Assembly: GCF_000092185.1 (NCBI RefSeq)
Contig: NC_014160.1
Location: 372,001-436,000, forward strand
Direction: 5' to 3'
Source of the DNA: Thermosphaera aggregans DSM 11486
Lineage (GTDB): Archaea > Thermoproteota > Thermoprotei_A > Sulfolobales > Desulfurococcaceae
DNA: 64,000 bases
Numbering within the stretch: position 1 is the first letter of the stretch; every line of letters starts with the position of its first letter. Of the stretch, positions 8,263 through 16,814 are shown one piece after another. The notes beneath the pieces were generated by a model. That model was not told the DNA's origin. It did no database searches and was given only the letters and a program-made list of their open reading frames with translations. The position numbers were made by a program, and so were the translations under genes.

Positions 8263-9363
8263 ATGTCTTGGAGAGAGGAATTATTACTCTTAATAAAGGA
8301 GTTAACTCAATTACCGGGGCCAAGCGGTTATGAACACAGGGTTAGGGATAAGGTTGTCGAGCTGGTAAAGCCGTATGCGGATAGACTATGGATTGATGCG
8401 TGGGGAAACGTGATAGCTGTTAAGAAGGGCAAGACCAGCGATAGAAGACTAATGCTAGCAGCACACATGGATGAGATAGGGTTATTCGTTTCCCACATCG
8501 AGGACGATGGGTTCTTGAGGGCGATACCAATAGGAGGAGTTCTCGAGAGAACCCTCCTCTACCAGAGGGTCATTGTTGTAACAAGGACCGGCCGGATGAT
8601 TCGCGGGGTTATAGGATTGAAGCCTCCGCACGTCATAAAGCCCGAGGAGGCTCAGAAGGTCCCAGAGCTAAGGGAGTTGTTTATAGACATAGGGGCTTCT
8701 TCAAAGGAGGAAGTAGAGAAGCTCGGCGTTAGAAACGGAGATATTGTAGTTTTCGATAGGGATGTATCCGAGCTCTCAGGTAACCGCATAACAGGCAAGG
8801 CCTTCGATGACAGGGTTGGGGTTGCTGTGTTGATTAAAGCGTTGGAAATGATGGGTCAGCCCGAAGTGGACGCGTACTTCGTGTTCACGGTGCAGGAAGA
8901 AGTAGGATTAAAAGGTGCTAGAACATCAGCCTACGGTATAACACCCGACGTGGCGTTAGCGGTGGACGTCACTATTGCGAGCGACGTACCTGGCGTGGCC
9001 AAGAGTGAGTGGTTTACCAGGCTTGGAAGAGGGCCTGCCATTAAAATCGTTGATGGAAGGAATGCAACGGGCTTAATTGCTCATCCGAAAGTAGTAGACT
9101 TCCTGGTCACTCTGGCCGAGAAGCATAAAATACCCTACCAGCTCGATGTTGTTCCCGGAGGCACTACAGACGCTTCTATTATAGCCTTGAACAAGGATGG
9201 TGTTCCCGCTGGAACAGTCTCCATCCCATCCAGATACATCCATAGCCCTGTGGAAGTGTTGGATCTAGAGGATGTTTATAATGCGTCGAAACTTGCCGCA
9301 GCATTTGCTTCGGAAGCCACTGAGGAATGGATTAAAAGCTTGAAGGGGATGGTCATCAAATAG
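8263..9363 (+). CDS. M42 family metallo-aminopeptidase (TET-like)
   Basis: This is a cytoplasmic di-metal aminopeptidase of family M42, whose archaeal members form 12-subunit tetrahedral (TET) particles that finish peptide breakdown. All expected ligands are visible in order: the His in LAAHMDEIG, the bridging Asp in KAFDDRVG, the catalytic and metal Glu pair in VQEEVGLKGA, the Asp in AVDVTIASD and the final His in RYIHSPVE. At 366 residues it is of normal length. I chose ATG 8263 (MSWREELL), preceded by GGTGA at 8253-8257; an upstream TTG at 8248 would add five residues. M42 enzymes have often been misannotated as endoglucanases. Confidence 0.92.
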   Translation: MSWREELLLLIKELTQLPGPSGYEHRVRDKVVELVKPYADRLWIDAWGNVIAVKKGKTSDRRLMLAAHMDEIGLFVSHIEDDGFLRAIPIGGVLERTLLYQRVIVVTRTGRMIRGVIGLKPPHVIKPEEAQKVPELRELFIDIGASSKEEVEKLGVRNGDIVVFDRDVSELSGNRITGKAFDDRVGVAVLIKALEMMGQPEVDAYFVFTVQEEVGLKGARTSAYGITPDVALAVDVTIASDVPGVAKSEWFTRLGRGPAIKIVDGRNATGLIAHPKVVDFLVTLAEKHKIPYQLDVVPGGTTDASIIALNKDGVPAGTVSIPSRYIHSPVEVLDLEDVYNASKLAAAFASEATEEWIKSLKGMVIK

Positions 9364-9364
9364 C

Positions 9365-9370
9365 TTTTTT
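9365..9370 (+). terminator. T-run after M42 peptidase
   Basis: A T6 run (tagctttttt) comes immediately after the stop codon and fits an archaeal oligo-T terminator. Confidence 0.35.
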
Positions 9371-9457
9371 ACTTATCTCACATTCCATGGTAAAGTTTTT
9401 ATATCACATAGGTTAAAAAGAATTTGTTTCCTAGATGGCTTGCGAGATGAATAGAAA

Positions 9458-10666
9458 GTGTTATCAATCAACATCATTGGAATAGTGGTTGCCAGCCTAG
9501 TAGCTTTTTTACTGGCATGGATAGATGGAGCCAATAATGCTGGAAACAGCCTGGGAACTCTGATAGGAGCAAAAGCTCTTCCCCTGAGGAGAGCTCTTAT
9601 AATAGCAGGGGTTGCGGAATTTGTGGGTGGAGTTTTATATGGAGGTTTTATCTCAGAGACTATTTTGAGAAAAGTGGTTAATCCAGCGGCTTTTAACCCT
9701 ATATCCTACGCTGTTGGACTAACAATCGCCATGTTTATCACGTTTTTATTGATACTCGCCGTGACGAGGAGAAGAATACCATTCAGTATTACTCAAACCT
9801 TAATAGGTGTTTTAACAGGTTTTTCACTTGGCAATACCGGGGGAAGGGCAACTAATTTAGCGCTTGTCTCAGGACTACTGGGTTTATGGATTGTTTTGCC
9901 TATTTTAGGAATAGTTGCCGGGTTACTTTCTTACAAGCTTTACGAGTTTTTCATTGGGTTTAAAAAACCATGGATGACTGTCATTTTAGTGGTGACTTAT
10001 TTTAACATATTCGTTGTCTCGACAGTATTATTGTTGACACCGCCCACGGGGCTGGAGTACTACTGGTATGTATTAATTGCGACTGTCTTGGCGGTCTTCA
10101 ACGCTATTCCCATATACTCCTTAATCAAGGCTGCTGGAGCGACTAGAAAATTGGAGTTAGACACTGGTAGAATATTCCCGCCTGAAGCCCTAGCGTTGTC
10201 TTCGGGGATGATAGCCTTCACACACGGCGCCCATGACGTTGCGAACTCAGCAGCCCCGCTCACAGGTGTCATTGCTGCGTTATCTCTAAACTCTACCCCT
10301 GAAGAAGGTTTAACTGTGAATCCCTTCGCACTATTACTATGTTCTGGAGGTTTGTCAGCGGGGATTATAACATGGGGGTTGAGGGTTGCTCGAACCATCG
10401 GGGAGGAGATAACGGTTTTAAACAATGACTCGGCGTTTATCGCGAATTTCTCAGCCTCCGTCACCACACTTTTCCTTACAAGAATGGGCTTGCCCAGCTC
10501 GATGACCGGGTTAGTCCTAGGAAGCGTCGCAGGGGTTGGCTTGGCTAAAGGCGTTGGAAACGTTAACTTGAGACTAGTGATTAGAATACTGTGGTATTGG
10601 TACCTCGGCTTCGCACTCGCTTTTGTCGCGGGCCTTGCCACCGGGTTGGCGTTAACAATTTTATGA
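9458..10666 (+). CDS. pit: PiT family inorganic phosphate transporter
   Basis: This 402-residue membrane protein with about ten spans would import phosphate by cation symport. The two inverted-repeat signatures of the family are present: WIDGANNAGNSLGT near the N terminus and THGAHDVANSAAPLTG in the second half. A central hydrophilic loop (residues about 220-240) separates the halves. Translation starts at GTG 9458. PiT transporters are often paired with a DUF47/PhoU-like regulator; one occurs in this window at 25915 but not next to this gene. Confidence 0.93.
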   Translation: MLSINIIGIVVASLVAFLLAWIDGANNAGNSLGTLIGAKALPLRRALIIAGVAEFVGGVLYGGFISETILRKVVNPAAFNPISYAVGLTIAMFITFLLILAVTRRRIPFSITQTLIGVLTGFSLGNTGGRATNLALVSGLLGLWIVLPILGIVAGLLSYKLYEFFIGFKKPWMTVILVVTYFNIFVVSTVLLLTPPTGLEYYWYVLIATVLAVFNAIPIYSLIKAAGATRKLELDTGRIFPPEALALSSGMIAFTHGAHDVANSAAPLTGVIAALSLNSTPEEGLTVNPFALLLCSGGLSAGIITWGLRVARTIGEEITVLNNDSAFIANFSASVTTLFLTRMGLPSSMTGLVLGSVAGVGLAKGVGNVNLRLVIRILWYWYLGFALAFVAGLATGLALTIL

Positions 10667-10697
10667 GAAAAACACAGTATTTTTCACGGAGGTTCGG

Positions 10698-11720
10698 TTG
10701 GAGGAGGACGTTTTAGAGATATTGAAGGAAATATTTGTGAAGCCGTCTGAAAAAGCCCATGAACTTTCATCTAAATATAGGATTCTACCGTACATGGCCG
10801 AGAGATATATGAGAATTTTGGGGGAGGCGGGGGCCGTTGAAATGTTGAGGTCGTTTGAAAAACCGGTTAAACCTGTTATTCGCGCTAACACTCTTCGAAT
10901 TAGTCCCGATAGGCTTAAATCGTCCTTGGAGGAGAAAGGGTTTAAGCTTGAGAGACTATCATGGTGTGATAGTGCTTTTAAAATCATAGAGGCCCCTGAA
11001 CAGCCGAGCCCCGGTGCAACCCTAGAGTATTTGAAAGGATATTACTACTTACACAGAGATTCTTCGAGCCTCTTGCCAGTCCTTCTTTTAACACATGAGT
11101 ATAGTGGGGATATATTAGATGCTTGTGCCGCACCAGGCGGGAAAACAACTTTCTTAGCTGAAAAAGTCTATGGTAAAGGAATAGTTTATGCTAACGATCT
11201 CGTTCTGAGAAGATTGAGAAGCTTAATAGGGCACATCACCAGGATGCGTATAGAAAACGTGGTTGTGACATGGAGCGATGCGAGAAAAATTTCTAAGGTG
11301 TTTAACAGAAAAATTGGAAGAATACTTCTAGATGCCCCTTGTAGCGGTGAAGGCAGGATATCCGTTGACCCGGGGAGAAGAACCCGTACAAGCATTTACG
11401 AGCTTGCTTTAATGGTTAAGAGGGAGATTGAACTGCTCGACTCCCTGATTGACATGTTGGATGATGAGGGGATTATAGCATACTCGACATGTAGTATAGC
11501 GCCAGAGGAGAATGAGTATGTTGTTTCGAAAATACTTGATAAGAGAAAAGACGTAGAAGTGGTTCCCCCTCCTCTCAAACTCTTTGAATACTCCCCATGG
11601 ATTAAGCGATACGGTGGCATGGTGTTTCACGAAGAGCTCGACAAATGTGTCAGGCTTTGGCCACATGTCCATGGAACTTTCGGGTTCACAACCTGCTTGC
11701 TGAGGAGGACGAGAAGATGA
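10698..11720 (+). CDS. NOL1/NOP2/Sun (RsmB/RsmF-like) RNA cytosine-C5 methyltransferase
   Basis: This 340-residue SAM-dependent enzyme would make 5-methylcytosine in tRNA or rRNA. An N-terminal helical and RRM-like region (1-130) precedes the Rossmann methyltransferase core. SAM motif I is DACAAPGGKTTFLA. The release cysteine is in LLDAPCSGEG (motif IV) and the nucleophilic cysteine in YSTCSIAPEENE (motif VI). The start is TTG 10698 behind GGAGGT at 10688-10693. The last four bases overlap the ATG of the PUA-like gene that follows, so the two proteins are probably made together and may act on the same RNA. tRNA and rRNA specificity cannot be told apart from sequence. Confidence 0.92.
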   Translation: MEEDVLEILKEIFVKPSEKAHELSSKYRILPYMAERYMRILGEAGAVEMLRSFEKPVKPVIRANTLRISPDRLKSSLEEKGFKLERLSWCDSAFKIIEAPEQPSPGATLEYLKGYYYLHRDSSSLLPVLLLTHEYSGDILDACAAPGGKTTFLAEKVYGKGIVYANDLVLRRLRSLIGHITRMRIENVVVTWSDARKISKVFNRKIGRILLDAPCSGEGRISVDPGRRTRTSIYELALMVKREIELLDSLIDMLDDEGIIAYSTCSIAPEENEYVVSKILDKRKDVEVVPPPLKLFEYSPWIKRYGGMVFHEELDKCVRLWPHVHGTFGFTTCLLRRTRR

Positions 11721-12223
11721 AAAGTTTGACTTCCGAGTTAAAAGTATTTCCCCTTCCCCGTAAGTGGTTGAACAGTTTAAAGGCTATTACGAAGAGGTTG
11801 TGGAGCGCAGACCTCGATGATTTTATAGGCCAGTATAATTTCGCTACATGCTTCGGCACGGACTGCCTTTTATGGAGCACGAACCGCAGGGCGAGGGAGC
11901 GGCGAGTAATCTACGAGGGTTTCTGGATAGGGGTTTTCCATGAAAAAAGATTGTTGCCCTCAATAAGCTTGGTGGAAAAAATTTTTGCAAACAATCATTT
12001 TAGAGCCGCAATAGTAGTGACCTACAAGGCTTCGGAGCTCTTCCTATATGGAAGAGACGTTTTCGAAACAAGCGTTTTGACAAGGTACGAGCCAGTGGAC
12101 GGTATTGTCGCAGTTCTTGAACCCGAGGAAAAATCCGTGATAGGATTTGCTCATTACGATGCCTCCTGCAAGTGCTACAGAAACCTTTACGACCTCAGTA
12201 TTTTCCTTAGACTGCTCGGCTGA
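11717..12223 (+). CDS. PUA-like RNA-binding protein coupled to m5C methyltransferase
   Basis: This 168-residue protein probably binds RNA. The second half (ELFLYGRDVFETSV to SVIGFAHYDAS) has the layout of a PUA domain. The N-terminal half, with GTDCLLWST and the ARERRVIYEGFWIG segment, resembles Nip7-type or other archaeal PUA proteins. I chose ATG 11717 (MKSLTSELKVF), which overlaps the methyltransferase stop (ATGA) and follows GAGGAGG at 11702-11708; an upstream start at 11645 would lie wholly inside the methyltransferase gene. Tight coupling suggests it delivers or recognises substrate for that enzyme. The PUA assignment rests on pattern only. Confidence 0.72.
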   Translation: MKSLTSELKVFPLPRKWLNSLKAITKRLWSADLDDFIGQYNFATCFGTDCLLWSTNRRARERRVIYEGFWIGVFHEKRLLPSISLVEKIFANNHFRAAIVVTYKASELFLYGRDVFETSVLTRYEPVDGIVAVLEPEEKSVIGFAHYDASCKCYRNLYDLSIFLRLLG

Positions 12224-12228
12224 AAAAC

Positions 12229-12942
12229 TTAGAAGAATGCGTAACGGTTCTCCACCAGCTTCTTCAACGCATATGATAGGAGGATGAGGCCTACGAGACT
12301 GCCAAGTGAAACTAGTGCTACGAGTAGGTAAGCAACCTCAGTTGAAACCCCGTACGCTGAGGCTATAAAGGAGATTTCCTCCGGGTTGTTAAAAGCGTAG
12401 AAAGCATAGGTCAGCATCATTACGAAAATAACCATTGGCAATGGCATTGTAGCGTACGCAAGCATCAACCCGGTTTCCCTCCTTCTCCTCAGACCCCCCA
12501 TCGCGAGAATTATGGGGAATGCTAGGACGATTGCCGAGACGGCGAACTCGATTCTGTAGGTGCCTCCGAGCAGTAGAAAAATGATCATGCCCCAAAGATA
12601 TGAGCGGTAGGCCCTGCGGACATCCCTAATTCTATCTGTAAACTCGTATACACTCATCTTGCAGTACTTCAGGAACAGTTTCAAATCATCTACTAGAGCT
12701 TTAGGTATGGGTGCTTGTTTAAGCGTTTCTACTTTTGAAAGAATTTCAAAACTCTTTTCTCTCAAGCTTTTAGCGTATTCAATATTATCCCGAACCATGT
12801 ATCTGATACTGTATTCTACAGCCTCCTTGGCCTGGTCGATATCTTTCTCCAGCTTTAAACCACTAAGTTTCCTGTTCCCTCTGAGCCTGTCTAGATTTTC
12901 CATAACCTCTCTCAAATAAGCTGTAGAATCCATATTGTCCAC
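12229..12942 (-). CDS. uncharacterised four-span membrane protein
   Basis: I do not recognise this 237-residue protein. Residues 1-110 are soluble, charged and probably a helical coiled segment. Four hydrophobic spans follow, starting at about 115, 133, 158 and 203, with a short arginine-rich loop (LRRRRETG) between spans two and three. The C terminus is KKLVENRYAFF. The reading begins at GTG 12942, but ATG 12933 is also in frame. It lies 31 bases after the MetS-like small gene on the same strand, so it may be the last member of the NSS transporter transcript. Confidence 0.65.
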   Translation of the reverse strand: MDNMDSTAYLREVMENLDRLRGNRKLSGLKLEKDIDQAKEAVEYSIRYMVRDNIEYAKSLREKSFEILSKVETLKQAPIPKALVDDLKLFLKYCKMSVYEFTDRIRDVRRAYRSYLWGMIIFLLLGGTYRIEFAVSAIVLAFPIILAMGGLRRRRETGLMLAYATMPLPMVIFVMMLTYAFYAFNNPEEISFIASAYGVSTEVAYLLVALVSLGSLVGLILLSYALKKLVENRYAFF

Positions 12943-12973
12943 GAAAAAATGAGATAAGGGGAGTGGTAAAAAA

Positions 12974-13072
12974 CTATTTCTTCTGCTTAAACAATTTTGT
13001 TAAACAGTAGGCCGTTAATATTAATATGAATAGCCATGAGCCGATCAAGAATGCAAGAGCATCCGGGTCCAT
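12974..13072 (-). CDS. MetS-like small subunit of NSS transporter (32 aa)
   Basis: This 32-residue protein opens MDPDALAFLIGSW, continues with one hydrophobic span (about residues 6-24) and ends in a basic KLFKQKK tail. It begins 10 bases after the stop of the sodium symporter gene on the same strand. GGGTGAG, a good ribosome site, lies 3 to 5 bases before the ATG. A short single-span acidic-to-basic protein directly after an NSS transporter is the arrangement of MetP/MetS, where MetS (about 60 residues or fewer) is needed for transport. Assignment is by size, topology and position, since too few residues exist for a strong family match. Confidence 0.7.
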   Translation of the reverse strand: MDPDALAFLIGSWLFILILTAYCLTKLFKQKK

Positions 13073-13082
13073 GATCTCACCC

Positions 13083-14633
13083 TTACTCAACTTTTACGAT
13101 AACCTGATTCTTAGCCAGCTCCTCCCTGTATTTTCTCGATATTGCGAGGTAGGTTTCGATCGCACCTAATACTAGTATTATGATGATCGCTATCCTGGCT
13201 TGCACTATTAACGGGTCACTCTGTGCAAAGATGCCCTGGTTGTAGTAGTCTATGGTCGTCCCTATCAGCAGGATTATGATGTAGAGAGGTGTTAGAGTCA
13301 TCAATACGTATTTGAAGAATGTTGGAACTTTTATCAACGCACCCTCGTGTAGCTCCTTCCACAGGTTATTCGGCTTGAACAGCCATACGGCCACTATCAC
13401 GTCGAACAAGCCAAGCACTACGAGCAGGTAAGACCCAACCCAGTTGTCTAATTCTGCGAAATACGTGAGCGTGGGGTCAAGGGCTACTGGCAGTCCCAGC
13501 ATTAAGTATATGAGGAATACTATCACTGCTCCTATTTTCCTGTTAATTTTAAGGTCTTCCTCTAGGAGGGCTGTCAGATAGTTGTACATTGCGATGGCTG
13601 ATGTCCAGCCGGCGAAGAATAGCAGGAGGAACCATATTGTTCCGAAGAACCTTCCAACCTCTCCCATAGAAGTGAACACGTTTGGCAATGCCATGAAGGC
13701 TAGGCCAAGCGATCCACTTCTAACCACATCTGGCCCTAGGTACGCATAGGCTATTGGGATAGCGATGCTACCGCCAAGTATGACCTCTGCGAACTCGTTC
13801 AAAGAAGCCGTCGTCAAAGCTGACAGGGCAATGTCATCGCCTTTCCTAACATAGGAGGCATAGTTCTGTATGATGCCCATTCCCAGGCTAAGAGTGAAGA
13901 ATATTTTTCCCGCCGCAGCCAAGGATATTACCCAGAAGTTCTTGGAGAGGGCTTCAAAATCGGGCTTCCAAATGTAGTTGAGCCCTGCGAAAGAGCTCCA
14001 ATCTGGTCGAATCGGGCTTCCAATCGTTATCGACCTAATCGCTAATACCACGGCGAAGACGTACAGTAAGGGCATCATTACCTTGTTGAAGGCTTCAATA
14101 CCTTTTGAGACCCCTCTGAAAGCCGCTATGAACAATAGGATCATTGGAATGAGCCATGTCACCATGACCATTTGGAAGTTTTTAATGTGGTCGAAGAAGA
14201 AGTTGACGGTGTCGACGCCGTAGTAAGCCCCTGTTGCACTGTAAATCGAGTACGCCGCCGTCCAGCCGATCACATGGATGTAGTATGAGTTTAAGAGGGT
14301 TGTGACGGAGAATGCTATCATACCCCCGATCACTGCGAAGATTAGTGCTTTTCTCGGCTTAACGCTCTCTCTTGCCATTATGTAGAACATGGGCCCAAGC
14401 GTTCCATGGCCGTATTTTCCGCCGAGCCTTCCGGTCGCCCATTCAACCCACATTAGTGGTATACCAAGTAATAGGAGAGCTATGAAGTACGGTATCATAA
14501 ACGCTCCGCCGCCATTAGCTGCCAACAGTCTTGGGAATCTCCAGAAATTGCCTAATCCTACAGCGTTGCCAGCCATTGACAGGATTAATCCTATTCTAGT
14601 AGCCCAGGCTTCCCTTTCTTTAAGAGAGCTCAT
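13083..14633 (-). CDS. sodium-dependent NSS/SNF family transporter
   Basis: This 516-residue, roughly 12-span symporter would import an amino acid or similar amine with sodium. The unwound first helix with the sodium and substrate site is SMAGNAVGLGNFWRFP. GGGAFMIPYFIALLLLGIPLM and the EWATGRLGGKYGHG loop are typical of bacterial and archaeal NSS proteins. The start ATG is preceded by GGGAGGGG, spaced 7 bases. It is divergent from the biotin carrier gene and followed by a MetS-like small protein, which suggests a MetP-type branch carrying methionine or alanine. The substrate is not readable from sequence. Confidence 0.9.
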   Translation of the reverse strand: MSSLKEREAWATRIGLILSMAGNAVGLGNFWRFPRLLAANGGGAFMIPYFIALLLLGIPLMWVEWATGRLGGKYGHGTLGPMFYIMARESVKPRKALIFAVIGGMIAFSVTTLLNSYYIHVIGWTAAYSIYSATGAYYGVDTVNFFFDHIKNFQMVMVTWLIPMILLFIAAFRGVSKGIEAFNKVMMPLLYVFAVVLAIRSITIGSPIRPDWSSFAGLNYIWKPDFEALSKNFWVISLAAAGKIFFTLSLGMGIIQNYASYVRKGDDIALSALTTASLNEFAEVILGGSIAIPIAYAYLGPDVVRSGSLGLAFMALPNVFTSMGEVGRFFGTIWFLLLFFAGWTSAIAMYNYLTALLEEDLKINRKIGAVIVFLIYLMLGLPVALDPTLTYFAELDNWVGSYLLVVLGLFDVIVAVWLFKPNNLWKELHEGALIKVPTFFKYVLMTLTPLYIIILLIGTTIDYYNQGIFAQSDPLIVQARIAIIIILVLGAIETYLAISRKYREELAKNQVIVKVE

Positions 14634-14719
14634 GTATTTCCCCTCCCGGATATGTAACCGTATATCATTTCGCGTTTACCAATAAAAATTTAACTTCATT
14701 AGACCATTATGATTTACAA

Positions 14720-14731
14720 GTTTAAGGAGGA
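14720..14731 (+). promoter_or_regulatory. ribosome binding site of BCCP gene
   Basis: AAGGAGGA lies 6 to 7 bases before GTG 14738 and decides the start of the biotin carrier protein. It is one of the strongest Shine-Dalgarno matches in the window. Confidence 0.6.
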
Positions 14732-14737
14732 TTTAGT

Positions 14738-15253
14738 GTGAAAGCGTATACTGTGACAACTAAGATTGGTTTGAAGTTCAACTTTATAGTGGAAGGAAAG
14801 GAAGGCAATACAATCCTAGTGAAAGATGTTGAAACAGGTGAGGTGTTTAGGCTGAAATTGTTGAGAAACCATGGCGACAGGTACGTGGTGGATTTGAATG
14901 GAGTAGAGTACAGTATCGTGTTATCGGACAGGATATTTGTTAATGGAGAAGTAGCGTGTATTGCCTCTGTTAAGGAGGCTCAAGCAGGGAGCAAGCCTCA
15001 CAAGGATTCTAAGATGGCTCAGAAAGCAGTATTTGAGAATGTGGTTCAAGCCCCTATCTCCGGCAAGATTCTCGAGCTAAAAGTTAAAGTCAACGACCAG
15101 GTAGGCGAGGGAACAGTGGTCGCGTTGATGGAGTCTATGAAGATGATTGTGGAAGTTAAAGCGAACATAAAAGGTATTGTGGATGAGGTTTACGTGGCGC
15201 CTGGGCAGGCTGTTAAAAAAGGAGATCCCATTATCAGGTTGAAGAAATCATAG
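14738..15253 (+). CDS. biotin carboxyl carrier protein of an acyl-CoA carboxylase/decarboxylase
   Basis: This is a 171-residue biotin carrier. Residues 1-85 form a small beta-rich lead domain. After a linker containing KPHKDSKMAQKA comes the biotinyl domain (about 98-171), with biotin attached at K135 in ALMESMKMIVEV. The APISGKILELKVKVNDQVGEG half is typical. It would carry CO2 to or from the carboxyltransferase encoded convergently next door; the two genes overlap by six bases at their 3' ends. No biotin carboxylase is present in the window. The carrier could serve a sodium-pumping methylmalonyl-CoA decarboxylase or an acyl-CoA carboxylase whose other subunits lie elsewhere. Confidence 0.9.
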   Translation: MKAYTVTTKIGLKFNFIVEGKEGNTILVKDVETGEVFRLKLLRNHGDRYVVDLNGVEYSIVLSDRIFVNGEVACIASVKEAQAGSKPHKDSKMAQKAVFENVVQAPISGKILELKVKVNDQVGEGTVVALMESMKMIVEVKANIKGIVDEVYVAPGQAVKKGDPIIRLKKS

Positions 15254-16813
15254 TGGAATGTTTGAGTGTTTCCTAGGCAGGTACATTGCATGTTCTTCTC
15301 TCTTGAACTTCAGGATTTGAAGGTGCTTGTACAGGACGTGTCGAGTATCCGCGGGATCAATAATATCGTCCACGTATCCCAGCTCGGCGGCCCTGTAGGG
15401 GTTTGCAAAAACCTCTCTGTACTCCTTTAATTTCTGCTCGACAACCTGTTGCGGATTTGCCGAGGAATCGATTTCCCTTCTGTACAGGATTCTAACAGCC
15501 CCTTCCGGACCCATAACAGCTATCTCAGCCGTAGGCCATGCAATATTTACGTCGCTCCCGAGTGACTGGCTACCCATCGCTATGTACGCTCCCCCGTAAG
15601 CCTTCCGCATGATTAAAGTTATTTTGGGAACGGTTGCTTCGCTGTAAGCGTGGAGGATTTTAGCACCGTGTCTTATTATTCCTCCATGCTCCTGATCAAC
15701 TCCGGGCATGAAGCCCGGTGTGTCAACCAGTGTGATAATTGGAATGTTAAATGAGTCGCAGAATCTCACGAAGCGGGCTATCTTGTTAGAGGCATCAATA
15801 TCTATGACTCCAGCGTTCACTGCGGGCTGGTTGGCGACTATTCCGATAGTGTATCCCCCAAGCCTTGCGAAACCAACCACTGCACTGGGGGCATACAGCT
15901 CGTGGACTTCTAGAAAGTCACCGTCATCCACTATGGTCCTAATCACGTCGCGGACGTCGAACGGCTTGGTAGGGTCTGTTGGGACCACTTCGTAAAGCTC
16001 GTCATTCCGCCTGTTAACAGGATCGTCTGAGGGAATGTACGGAGGATCCTCTGAATTATTGTTGGGCAGGAATGATAAGAGCTTCCTCACGAGCATGAAA
16101 GCTGATTCCTCGTCGCTTGCTACGAAGTGGGCTACACCGCTAATGCTTCCATGTTTTTCAGCTCCTCCAAGCTCCTCGAAACTCACGTCAACCCCTGTCG
16201 CCGCCTTCACTACTTCGGGACCCGTGATAAACATGTAGGAAGACTTGACCATTATTACGAAATCCATTAACGCAGGACTGTAAGATGCCGCACCTGCGCA
16301 TGGTCCAAGTATCACTGCTATTTGAGGAATCACACCGCTTGCCTTCACGTTAGCGTAGAATATTCTTCCACATCCGTTAAGCGACGCAACCCCTTCCTGG
16401 ATCCTGGCCCCTCCTGAATCATATAATCCTATCACTGGGAAACCGTTTTGAATAGCTTGCTCAATAGTTTTAGCGATCTTGAGCCCGTGGGCTTCTCCTA
16501 TGCTCCCGCCAAGTACTGTGAAGTCCTGGGCGTAAACGTAGACGTTTCTTCCGTCAATTTTTCCAAACCCAGTTATCACGCCATCATTATAGAAAACAGT
16601 TTTATCCAGCCCGAAATACTTAGATCTGTGTGTCACCATCCACTGAAACTCTGTGAAGGAATCAGGATCCAGGAGCTTCTCCAACCTTTCCCTAACCCAA
16701 AGCTTCCCCTTCTTCCTCTGCGCATCGATCTTTTCCTGTCCACCACCCATTATTGATTTATCTCTGAACTCGCGAACCCGTTTCAACAAATCCTCGTGGT
16801 TGTTGTTTGTCAA
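15248..16813 (-). CDS. acyl-CoA carboxyltransferase subunit (propionyl-CoA carboxylase beta / methylmalonyl-CoA decarboxylase alpha)
   Basis: This 521-residue crotonase-fold carboxyltransferase moves CO2 between biotin and an acyl-CoA. The N-terminal half has YAQDFTVLGGSIGEAHG, the GLYDSGGARIQEGV oxyanion site and ILGPCAGAASYSPAL. The C-terminal half has TLVDTPGFMPGVDQEHGG, RKAYGGAYIAMGS and WPTAEIAVMGPEGA. These match propionyl-CoA carboxylase beta and methylmalonyl-CoA decarboxylase alpha, which cannot be separated by eye. It starts at TTG one base after the thiolase stop, using GGGTGA inside the thiolase gene, so the two are one transcript. Its 3' end overlaps the convergent biotin carrier gene by six bases. 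Confidence 0.92.
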   Translation of the reverse strand: MTNNNHEDLLKRVREFRDKSIMGGGQEKIDAQRKKGKLWVRERLEKLLDPDSFTEFQWMVTHRSKYFGLDKTVFYNDGVITGFGKIDGRNVYVYAQDFTVLGGSIGEAHGLKIAKTIEQAIQNGFPVIGLYDSGGARIQEGVASLNGCGRIFYANVKASGVIPQIAVILGPCAGAASYSPALMDFVIMVKSSYMFITGPEVVKAATGVDVSFEELGGAEKHGSISGVAHFVASDEESAFMLVRKLLSFLPNNNSEDPPYIPSDDPVNRRNDELYEVVPTDPTKPFDVRDVIRTIVDDGDFLEVHELYAPSAVVGFARLGGYTIGIVANQPAVNAGVIDIDASNKIARFVRFCDSFNIPIITLVDTPGFMPGVDQEHGGIIRHGAKILHAYSEATVPKITLIMRKAYGGAYIAMGSQSLGSDVNIAWPTAEIAVMGPEGAVRILYRREIDSSANPQQVVEQKLKEYREVFANPYRAAELGYVDDIIDPADTRHVLYKHLQILKFKREEHAMYLPRKHSNIPL

Positions 16814-16814
16814 G

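Noticed and set aside
8263-9363. Endoglucanase annotation for the M42 protein
   Set aside because: All di-metal aminopeptidase ligands are present. The cellulase name is a historic misannotation of the family.
10060-10641. 193-codon open frame antisense to the PiT transporter
   Set aside because: It lies fully inside a well-supported gene, has a low-complexity composition typical of a complement of membrane-protein codons, and resembles nothing.
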